37,221 nt of DNA from Apostichopus californicus. Lineage: Eukaryota > Echinodermata > Holothuroidea > Aspidochirotida > Stichopodidae. Shown here piece after piece: positions 19,742 to 30,000 of this stretch. Position 1 is the stretch's first letter. Each line of letters opens with the position of its first letter. Where the stretch lies: assembly GCA_020650975.1 (NCBI GenBank), contig JAIPMN010003537.1, forward strand, positions 9,842 to 47,062, written 5' to 3'. The translations under genes and the position numbers were made by a program. The notes below the pieces were generated by a model, which saw nothing but the letters and a program-made list of their open reading frames with translations, did not search any database and was not told the origin of the DNA.

Positions 19742-22700
19742 CTATTAGGAAACAAAAAGACAATAACGTACTTACAGTAACTTATCTTCATCTTTCAAGT
19801 ATTACATTAAAGTTTCATAATTACTGGCATTCTTGCTGTCACCCTAACACTCCCATGCCACCACAATCCTCCCCTGACCACCCCCCCCCCTTCTCTAACT
19901 AGAGTGCCTGTATCTGTAAAGTGAAGATTATTTACCTCAAACTTCAAACCAAATGCTCTAATATGCTACTTTTGGTATTTATATGTCTCTGAAAAAGAAA
20001 CTATGATAAGCAATTGTGAAATGTTTAACAGCTTAACCCTAAAAAAACTTTTCATGAGAAACAGGGTTAAGTAGATATATTGTAATAAGCTAAGAGCTGT
20101 GTCTAATAGAGTACAATAGGACTACAGTTTGTCTTTTTCTCTGTTCATTTTTTGGAAGGGGGAGGGAGGTGGGGGGGGGTGTTGGTTGGATATGATATTG
20201 TAAACAAGGGAAGGTGGAACCCAGAAACACTCTTGTGATGGGACTTACAACATTTTGCAGAGTGAAATTCCACTTTACTGTAAATCTAGAAATCTGAAAA
20301 ACCAGTTCAGTATATACTATAATTCTGTCTACCAGCTGTGTAGAGATACTCAGTACAGTATAAACAGATGAACATGTCATACCCTACATAGTACATACAT
20401 CTGAATACTCAGAGCTCAGCAGCTCTACTAACAATCTATGTGTAGATACTGTACGGAACTTCATATTTGCCTTTTATAGTACAGTACCACTCCTAGAAAA
20501 TCAATGACAAAACACCACAAATACTATAAATCAATCACCCGTGAAGGGTGTCAATTGCACAACACTGTTCAATAAATCTGGAGCTACAGCAGCAATACAA
20601 AGAACAGTGTACTAAACTACTGTATAACACTGTAGGGCTGTAGGCTGACAAGCACATGTAATAAATATCTGTAATATATGTCAGAAATATACAAATATAA
20701 AAATATAAAATATTGCAAAATTTACCAATTTTATGTATTCTGGTCAATTTCTTTGAATTATATCATGCAATGAGCATGTATACTTTAGCATTATTACAGG
20801 ACATTACAAATACCGTGAAGATGTGTGATTTATACTGAAAATGAAAAAAATCTTCCAAACTGCTATTAAAGTACTGTGTGTCAGTACTTACTGTACTGTA
20901 TACAACATGTAGAGTTTACAAGTAATAAGTAACTATGGCAACATTCAAAGCTAAAAATGGTGTTATCTACAGATACAGTACAGTCTAGTATCTTAGAAGT
21001 ACAAGTAATTTGACAAAAGTATAGCATAACTGCAATTGATCCCTTGTTAGTAAGGAGTAAGGACAGTCAATAAATCAATAAGTTCATTTTGGTTCTCTCT
21101 TTCAATCTAGACATAAAAGCAAACTGGAAGATATGAATGAGTTTGATTTTCAATTCATTCTATAAAATGATACTTGACTACATCAGGTAAGCTAATGTAC
21201 TACTGTATACGTACAGTACATTCCCATCATGGGTTTAAGTGCGGAATAACACTGAAGAAATACTATGTTTATAACAAATCCACCCACATACTGCTCCTGC
21301 ACAGTTAAAATCCCATTCAACAGTGACTTAATGAAATGTTACACAATGAAATTCCCAGACTCAGCATTGGCCGGGAGGGGGGGTTCGGAATACAGATCTA
21401 GCCCTGGAGGGATGGGGGGGGGGTTGTTGTTGTTTCTTCAATTTGAAGTCTTGAAGATGAAAATTTCTCATCCACCTACATGTAAGCATCCCAAATTAAA
21501 ATGTGACAATTCTGAAATCACATCAATTGTTCTCAAAACTTCAAATTAATATCAAGCTAATAACAGTTTCTAAACTAGTTCTTTATACTGTACTTTACAT
21601 TTTGTATTATTAAGTTGTGTGTGCAAAACTGGAGTACACACCTTCCCAGGAATGCATGAAAATCTGGGGCATACCTCCAGGGTGTCAGCAAGGGAATTAA
21701 ATGATCTTACTAGGGCAATTAACAGAGTAACCCATGATTTATTGTACTTGTAAAGTCTGTACAGCCTATTGTACTTCCTTGTCTATTGTTGTTGATGGTA
21801 CACACTGGCTAAATTATCAATGTAGATATGCTAACATAATTTCTTGAGTTCATTACTGAGGTGTTAAATTCAATTCAATTATGGTTTTTTTTCTTCAACT
21901 AAAAATTTGAATCTAGTACTCAAATGACCTAAATTTACAAATGATTAAGTGATTGATCTCAGTAAGAAGTAAGAAAGGAAAACAAGAAAGATTCTGACCG
22001 ACATAAATTGTTGCTAGAAAAATAAAAGGTTTAAAAGAGCTTCTACGAGACAATCTTGACAAAATGAAAGTAGAAACGTATTGTGGGGAAAATATTTACT
22101 GATACCGTATGTTTTTTCTATATATATTTTAGAGGGTGGAGGATGGGAAGGGTGGGGGCTTTTGTCCAACTGTCCAACCTTCTCAAAGTTTATGGCTAAC
22201 TGTAATGTCATCATTTGCAAGTTTGATAAAATATCATTTTAGATTAATCATATTTCCTTTGACAGTAGAATGTGGATTATGTGGTAGTATATAAATGTGC
22301 CAAAATTATTCAATGCACAAAGCAGCTTGAAGGGACATCACCTGAGTCATCTTGGCTTTCAAGCTTACTCAATGTTCTTTAGGAATCTACTTCTTTTTGT
22401 ATGTGAAAATCTAACTTTATTCCAAAATATTATAAATCAATTGTGCAGTATGAAACCTGGCAATCCACTATTGATTCACCTGTCACAGAACACGTTGCTA
22501 AGATACACTTTTATGAGTGAAAAAAGGTTACTGTACTTATACTTAAATTGTTTGCTTAAATACAATATTACACAGTTTACAAAAATATATTATTACAAGT
22601 ACAGTAGGATAAATGAGTATTTGGGACTAAAGGAATAAATATTATAAATTTACATGTAAATGAATCATAGCAAAATGAATGGAAACTTAAAACAAACTTT

Positions 22701-23729
22701 AAAAGAGCAAAGAAATTTTCAACTAGAATGGGATATGAACCAGACACCTAAGGAAGTACTGTGCTGTACTACAGTAACTGAGCTTGCTATCCAGAGGTTT
22801 TGCTAGTTTATAAAACAGGGCCAGTAGGGATAAGAAAATAGCCATATTAAATAACCCTTTTGAAAATGAACACAGACGTGGAAGACAGTTGAATTTTTCT
22901 TACAGAGCTTAATATACTCCCTAAAAATCATTCCTAAAATGTTAAGCCCGATGAGCTTTCAGCGACATAACCAGCTCAGGCATGCCAAATTCTCAATACT
23001 ATCAAATAATTTTGAGAATAGAAATTTCTTCCAAACATTTTATCTATGTACATTAAATCAACAAATGACAAGTCATCATTTAAGCCATATCTAGCTAATC
23101 TTGAAAACCTGAAATAAGCCCCTTGCAATAAGTATTCTAACTTCCATAGTAGTGAGGTTCGGAAGTTATAGTCTCTCATGATCATCATAGAATTAGAAGC
23201 CAGGAATACAACTAGTAGTACTAGGGTCTTTTGATATGTACATCTTAGTTCTTACTGTACATACTAAACTGTTACCAAAGCTGTGTGTTGTGTTGATGAC
23301 CATTGAGAAATTAAAGTTGAAAAACTGTCAATGGATACAATACTGTAGGTGTAAATACACAACGGAGTAGAAGGTGTCTTACTTAAGGCCTACCATCCAT
23401 TTCTGACGATCGGTTACTATTTAAGTACTAACCACACCTTTATTTCCCCCACCATGTTGCAATATTATTGAAAGTTCCTGCATTCTTAACCTAGAATAAC
23501 ACAGCAGTAGTACCATGTGTACTAGATGCGCGAATCGAAACAATAGTGATTTTCTACACTACACGATCATTATTGCGTACAGTGCTACTGCACCATAACA
23601 TAGGCCTAGGTTCTGGCCGACGCCTACTTTTAAAAGTTCGCCAAAACAAGTCCAGCATCAAGTTGATTACATTTGCGCAACTGTAACATTCAAACAAGAA
23701 ATTAATTATTCCACAATGATGTAACTTAC
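19742..23729 (-). other. probable first intron of tetraspanin (5' UTR intron)
   Basis: This lies between the candidate untranslated exon donor (GTAAGT at 23729-23724) and the acceptor before 19741. It is AT-rich, rich in TACTGTA heptamers, and has G-runs near 20170 and 21410. No other exon was found, and the 70-113-codon open frames here have no family features. Confidence 0.4.
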
Positions 23730-23800
23730 ATGACTGTCTTTGCTCGGAATCAGCCTCTAATTTAGATTAATGCTGTAGTATTGGACTTCAGACTAAGCCG
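23730..23800 (-). other. candidate untranslated first exon of tetraspanin
   Basis: On the minus strand GAGCAAAGACAGTCAT ends at a good GTAAGT donor, in a slightly less AT-rich region. It would splice to the acceptor at 19742 before coding exon 1. The upstream limit is not defined, and no TATA box is seen. Confidence 0.35.
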
Positions 23801-23904
23801 TAAAGTTTACAAGCGGGTGCAGCTTACAATAAGGTATTCACCACAAAATATGGGGGTGTGAAACCGAACACATATCTGTATTGTTCGCAGATTGAACAGC
23901 AGAA

Positions 23905-23918
23905 ATGGCAGCCACCAG
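23905..23918 (+). CDS. candidate plus-strand first coding exon (M-A-A-T-)
   Basis: AGAAATGGCAGCCACCAG is followed by GTAACT. The ATG has A at -3 and G at +4, MAAT is a typical N-terminus, and the donor is plausible. No downstream plus-strand exon was found in the remaining 13 kb, so the partner exons would have to be short, unrecognised or outside the window. This is a weak call. Confidence 0.2.
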
Positions 23919-25787
23919 GTAACTGTTAATGATAGGTATGGGCTACCGTACTCAAAACATAAAAAACTATGACGATAGGCGCGTTTCAGGAATTTGCTAA
24001 CTAAATGAAGAATTGTATATTGATGATGTTAACAACGATAGCTTGATCAACCTATTGTAAACATCATCTCCCAAGCCAATTCCCCATTTGGGATTGCAAG
24101 GATTAGGGTGAAAAGGATATGATCTTCTCAGAGATGAGAAGAAAAGGTCGCTCGACCCAAGGGAAGGGGAACGGACGGGGGGTGGCGGAGTGTGATTTGG
24201 TTTGGAAGTTGTTTAACATTAATTAATATTAATTAATATTAATTGAATGTGCGATTTCGATGATGCGTTACCTTCCTGTTAGAATAAAGCCTCCGTGTTT
24301 GACAGTGAATGGAACTTTGTGAAAAGGGTTAATTTAATGTATTTTGGTTTACTTGGGTCACCTAAAGAGAATAAAAAACGCATGTATATATATGCCATCA
24401 CACACAGGGAGAGTACAGCAGTGACTTCGGTACTGGGAATGTAACCAAGAGCGAACTGAAGTAGAAATTACCTACGGTTCAGTGATGCAACCGGTGTACT
24501 TGGGACCATGAAACAAGCGGCGGATCGAAGGAAACTATACCTTTAGCGCCTCAGACCCAGAATCGCTCTACAGTCAGAGCTGATATCCCGGTTCGACGAT
24601 ATACCGGTTCGTCAATCCGCCATGGAATGTAATAGGCTTCCATGTCGTCTGACGGTACAAAGGTCCCTACTCAAATGTTTTAACTATATTACCCGCAATT
24701 GTAATTCCTGTTTTCAAAAGCCAAATTATTCTCAGGCAAGAATATCCAATAACTCGCATATGGAAATAATCTACGGATGAGAGGAAACGCCAGGCGTGAA
24801 TCCATGTCATGGGTGAGTACACCAGAGCCGCGTGTGTACGGTTCTGGTGTACAAACTAATACACGCCCTCCCCTTTCAACATCTCACGAAATTTCCAAAA
24901 GGGCGAAAATGTTATATGTTGCGTTCAGCCCTTATTATAAACCCTAATTTGAAGTTTAAATATCCCTCTAGAATATATCTGTACTCTGCAATGTCACCAG
25001 AACAGATGTTCATTAAAAAGCTCATTTCATATAGTAATAATATATGCTGTTTATTGTCCCGTGCCATGTGTTTACATTTGGAATGTGTGCTTAGTTTTCA
25101 ACTTTCCCTTTGTTCAGAATTTCATAGTTATACTTTTAGATTTGTAAGAATGTTATTTTCCTCGATTTAAGATCAGTACTTTATAACTCCTTTGAAATCC
25201 AAACAGATTTTCAGCTCAATTGTCATCATGGTATATATAGCTAAGACTGCTGTAGCCATATGCATTCATCAAATTTAATCAACTAGTATAATTTAACAAA
25301 ATTATCTACAGGGTACAGTTCACTATTAGGATGTGGTTTTGAGAGAAAGATGCAAACAATATCCAGTGATTGTTTAAAATAATGAATCCTAAAGCCACAG
25401 TAATATTCATTTATATTTTGTGATGACTATATGATGTTTATACACCTAATGACATCACGTTTGAAAATAATCAATTAATAAAAGGCTAAAATTTAAGTAC
25501 TTCAAGTGATACAATCTTATGAGGAATTTAGAATTGTTTCATAAGAAACAAATAGTCATAGTACAACACAATATTCTTCTCCATTTTGGATTAAAAGTGT
25601 TGGAATCGCGAGCAGCGAAATTTCTCTCACTATAATATGCAAATATAAAGTTGGTGACTCGGGTCAAAGAAGTAACACCTATTCAGTCGTGCACGCTTTG
25701 TTTAGTTATGGTGAGGTCACTCATGGTTGAAAGCATCGCCATAAAGGAAACTCTCTTTCTGTTTTGAGATTCGCAGGTGGGTGTTTG
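23919..25787. other. intergenic stretch between the tetraspanin and GST loci
   Basis: This holds ATTAATTAATATT repeats near 24215-24245, a GC-richer patch at about 24400-24660 with a doubled CGAACCGG(T/G)ATATC motif, and the hairpin at 24817. The 112-codon frame at 24832-25170 shows no domain and no splice context. Confidence 0.4.
24817..24852. other. hairpin, 14-bp arms
   Basis: GTACACCAGAGCCG and CGGTTCTGGTGTAC pair at 13 of 14 positions around the 8-base loop CGTGTGTA. It could be a structured RNA or a cruciform. The context gives no clue. Confidence 0.5.
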
Positions 25788-25880
25788 CTATAGATAGACT
25801 ATGTACCTAAACGGTCATACGGTTTTACTTATTTCACGACTAAACTGTTAAATGGCTTGAAGACATATACGCATCTTCCG
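25788..25880 (-). pseudogene. relic of GST exon 5 end and 3' UTR
   Basis: On the minus strand VFKPFNSLVVK and TAA (25864-25829) match the end of the intact GST (VFKPFNDFVKANVK and stop), with a three-codon gap. Similarity continues into the 3' UTR (GGTCTATCTAT...GCAAACACCC). It loses similarity upstream of VFKPFN. This is the leftover of a third, downstream GST copy. Confidence 0.75.
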
Positions 25881-25889
25881 AGAATTAAG

Positions 25890-26250
25890 GGCAGGAAACT
25901 TTATGGTAACGACAGAGGCAGATCCAGGATTAATAAAGGAGGCGGTGTGGCCTGGGGTAGTTGAAAACGGATCCCATGTTTGGGGTGAGGGTGGGGTGGG
26001 GGTGGGGATGGGAGGTATGGGGAACTTCCTCAGAAAAATAGTATACGTTTAGATCTCAAAATGGTGCTTTTTCGAGGCATATTTAGACTATAGACTAGAA
26101 GAACTTATTTTTAACAAACCACAAATATATCCCTATAGTTATACTGCTAAAATACTAGTATGGAAATATGAGAAGCCTCGTTTAAACTGTTCACATTAAT
26201 TACCACCAATCGGCTGCAAGGGAGACTATAATTAAATCCATATTCATAAT
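25890..26250 (+). repeat. duplicated block, matches 33130-33470 (contains R1 copy b)
   Basis: Shared landmarks in the same order include GAGGCAGATCCAGGATT, GAACTTCCTCAGAAAAA-like sequence, GCATATTTAGACTATAGACT, GAACTTATTTTTAACAAAC and CCAATCGGCTG. The R1 family portion is about 25905-26105. It forms part of the segmental duplication around the GST gene. Confidence 0.8.
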
Positions 26251-26404
26251 ACGCATACTGTTATGAAATTCTCTCCCTATATAGTGCCTGTGAACTACTT
26301 AGTCAAAATTATAATATATCGGTAGCTTTTGCTTTGGTGATGCTTTTGTAACAGTCATTGTGCGTTATGTACCGTAGGTATTAGAAATAATCCATGAGTT
26401 ATTA

Positions 26405-26460
26405 CACGAAATGTGCACTGTGCACACGAAAAGTGCACTGTGCACACGAAAAGTGCACTT
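26405..26460 (+). repeat. 20-bp repeat with GTGCAC palindromes
   Basis: CACGAAAAGTGCACTGTGCA begins at 26405 (one change), 26425 and 26445 (partial). Each unit contains GTGCACTGTGCAC, so the array holds regularly spaced GTGCAC sites. Confidence 0.85.
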
Positions 26461-26550
26461 GAAACTTATTTTTCATATGCAAGTCTTCTCTAGAATAAAC
26501 AATACAGAAAGGAGCCAAACTATTACATGTGGAGGACACTTGAAAATAAG

Positions 26551-26556
26551 TTTATT
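26551..26556 (-). terminator. candidate GST poly(A) signal
   Basis: Minus-strand AATAAA lies about 340 bases past the GST stop codon, giving a plausible short 3' UTR. Confidence 0.4.
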
Positions 26557-26896
26557 AACACCAGTGACCTTTTGACCTTACAATGGACGGTATGAACGAT
26601 ATGACTAGTATACATAAACGTATATAAATACATACATTATCATACATGATCAGACGTAACACTATGTTGTCAATTGGAGTAAAGATAGATAACAGATCAG
26701 ATATAACTTTGGTACAATAAGAAACTAAAAAACTCTTTATAGAGTTGACAATAAATAGATTTTGTAAGTGTAAGAAAATGAATCAAACGAAACAGCTGCT
26801 GGAAGAGGAAAACATACAGGAAGTAGCTGAAGGCATTCTCAAACGGGTGTTTGCCAGATAGATAGACCTTAACGGTCGCGCAGTAATTCTTTTTAC

Positions 26897-27043
26897 TTAT
26901 TTCACATTGGCCTTGACAAAATCGTTAAATGGCTTGAAGACTTCGTCGAAATATGGTGTCGCAGCCTTGACCTTGTCGACGAGTGCTTGGGTCTTTGGAT
27001 GTCCTGCGAGAAAGTCTGTACCACCCATGGCAGCTTGAAGAAT
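26897..27043 (-). CDS. GSTT1: GST coding exon 5 and stop
   Basis: Follows ATTTGTTACCCAG. It reads ILQAAMGGTDFLAGHPKTQA, then LVDKVKAATPYFDEVFKPFN, DFVKANVK and TAA at 26899-26897. The end is shorter than in vertebrate theta enzymes. Confidence 0.93.
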   Translation of the reverse strand: MLQAAMGGTDFLAGHPKTQALVDKVKAATPYFDEVFKPFNDFVKANVK

Positions 27044-30000
27044 CTGGGTAACAAATGAATATAAAATATTTATAAAAAATAAATATGAATATATTTTGAA
27101 AGCCAATTTTTCGATCATATGGGATGGCAAGTAATTTTCTGGATTTATTAAAGGGGCATTTTTACAGTGTTCTAGAAGGTGAACGTGTGTGGTCGAACAT
27201 GGGTTTTGTGGAATGGAAGAAAAGTCAGTCTGTGACGTCACAGCTATTTTTGAGAAAAAAAGTTACTAATTTCATTACGTAGAAATAACAATCAAACTTC
27301 CTGTAAACAAATCCGAATTCGGTATTTGATATGTCGATGATACTAATATGGTGGATGACCACATAGTAATGATGAAGTGTAATTCATTAATTATTAATTG
27401 TAGTTGAGAGCCAGAAAATGGTTCACAAGAAAGTCCTCAAGTTTGTAGCTTCCGAAGATTTTGACTCTGAACTCTACGCCACACTGACAAACCTGACCCG
27501 CATCATCTCAACACTGTTACAACCGTGGCCTATTAGCAGGCCCGTGTAAATATGGGATAAAGAAAGTGTAAAAAAGGACTGTAATATGGCTGGTGACGAC
27601 ATATTAATGACGGAATCGTATTGTATGATAGTACTAATATTAATATTCACAAGATCCACATAATTTTGACAGGTGAGAGCAAGAAAATGGTTAAGCAAAG
27701 TCCTGAATTTAATGGGCTGCAACGCAGAGCCCATTACTAGGCTTATGGAAATGTGTGATGCAGAATAAAGTATAGGGCCGGTGACAATGTCCCCCGAGCT
27801 ACAACCTAACTTTCATATAGGTTGCACACTACACTGGCATGGTGTCACTGATTGGATAAATCAGCACCATTGAACTGTCCCTTCCCCTTTATCTCAAAGA
27901 TGTCAAGGCCTTGGGTTTTGGTTCCATCAACTTTGTTAATAATTAATAAAAGAATTAATTCAATTACCTCTGAGACTGCAAACACATCAGCAATACTGAC
28001 TTTATCTCCAGCGATGCACGACCCATTCTTCAAGAAGTAACCTTCAAATTTCTCCAAGGCCTTATCAAAATCCTCGAGGACTTGTTTCCTATCCTCTTTG
28101 GTACATGGTTTACCACTTCCCATGGGTATGAGGACCTGCGTGTAAAACCAAATGAAAACAACTTTTGTCACTGTTTACAATAGTTTGGATAATCATGAAC
28201 AGTAATCGTCAGAAACTCGTTCCAACTGATCGAAGATATTTTGTCGATGATATTAAAATACTTCATGATATTGCAAAGCTAAAAATTTACTTGAGCATAA
28301 TGATGTTCGTTATTGTTGTCTTTGTGTTTACAATATAATGAAAGTACTTTGACAAATTAAACGTTTAGTGATTCCAATTTTGTGAAGTTCATTTGAACAT
28401 TTTTAGTTTTGATGTAAATATTTTCCAGCTTCTAAAGATCGGATGACTGTCAAAGCAGTTGGCTGTGTTTCAGTAAACTTAATAAAAGATACAATCTGGA
28501 CTAGATAGGTCCTTCACGACCCATTGTACGGTTTCTATTGTTTCACGGAATGGTGGCAAAATGGAAGTCTCGATAATCCTTCTGAAGCCAAAGATAACCA
28601 GTGCTGAATTAACCAATATAGACAGTTGAAGCAGGCACCTTATGGGTCGCAAGTCTAAGAAACAAATACAGGCTTTCTATTTTTGGGTTGTGGTAACAAA
28701 ATGGGAGACGTATTGAGGGTGCCGGGGGGGGGGGGGGGGAGGATGTGGAGAGCATGTACATGACAATCTATAGGTATTAATTACTAGAAACAAACTACTT
28801 TACATCTGGGACCGGGCAAGAGCCGGTCGATGTAAGAGAGGTGTTAGGATAATGCTACCCACACCCCTCAGTATCTAGGGTTCGAGAGTATGTATTCATT
28901 GAGTTGAAGTGATTTTTTTTCATAGTTTGTCAGATAAGTGGCTCAACCGAAGTTACATTTTTTGAAGAACATTTTTATGTATTTCCATTTTCGTAAGGCA
29001 CGGAATTACTTTAAGCTATAACATTAGTATAGTAGTTTGATCTCTTAAGGTCTTTCTTGTTCATACTCAGTCAAATTATTGATATCTGCGTAATAAATAT
29101 TCGACTTACACATTTCATCGCAATTTGTACTCCAGCCTTCCTGATGGTGCCATGGTGATAGGACAAGAATTCATCCACTCGGGCCCTCTTCTTGGGGTCG
29201 GTAGGGTACCAGTGGTCTGCTGCTTTACCACTATTAAGAATGTACCTAGCGATAGCCACGCTGCAGCAACAATAAGAAACGTAAAAATGTAATATAGGAC
29301 ACTTTTAAAAGAAACCGGTTTGCTCATAACGCGATCAACAACAGAATATAGGGCTGATCAAACAAGGTGTTTGTCAGTGGGGTCTCTGAAACCGATCTCC
29401 TTGTAGGGGTCCGGGGTCCACACCCAAAAAGACATTCAGACGTCAAATATTCCTTGCTGAAGCACATTTCGACTATAAATTAGGATAAATAATTAGGTAG
29501 AAAAATGCAAGGTTGCGCTAATAACTGTACATTTGTTTTTTGGGTATTTTTTTGTTGTTGGCGTGGTTGAAAAGAATGGAGAGTACAATCCGCCCCTCTG
29601 CCCCGCCTGGATACAAGCCTAAAATTAACCACCATATCATTTCTGACCATTCGACGTTTTGACCATTTACCATTCGACGTTTTGACCTCTTATATTAAAG
29701 GAAGATGTTAGGCCTATTCAGAACATCACAACTGGAGAATAATATTTCTTGCTTTCTGCGATGGATATATAAACTGGCTTTACCTTTCTGTAAGAACAAA
29801 ATCTCCTTGTACCATGACCGGTACATTATTAAACGGATGTGGGAAGTCTGGTTTCTTGTGTTCACCTGTAAAGGAAAGAATTAAACATCAGTGTTTTTTC
29901 GTAGACGATATTTCCAAGAGTCACTATAGGAGAAGATCAACGGTGATACGCGTTTATGGCAAGCCATGTGGGACAAACACCGCATAATATATCCGCGTAT

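Larger units (their letters stand above)
15180..23360. repeat. region dense in TACTGTA/TACAGTA heptamers (tetraspanin introns)
   Basis: TACTGTA or its complement TACAGTA appears about thirty times by eye, e.g. near 15190, 15640, 16030, 16165, 17965, 20890, 20975, 21210, 22760 and 23345. Two or two hundred would need a proper count, but AT-rich random sequence should give only a few. The enrichment fades outside the long 5' introns. It is not a tandem array. It may mark a dispersed family or a sequence bias. Confidence 0.5.

Noticed and set aside
22297-22638. 113-codon plus-strand open frame
   Set aside because: It lies in a probable intron, is rich in L/N/Y/K as expected from AT-rich DNA, and matches no family known to me.
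24832-25170. 112-codon plus-strand open frame
   Set aside because: Low-complexity, no domain, no splice context, and composition like the surrounding intergenic DNA.
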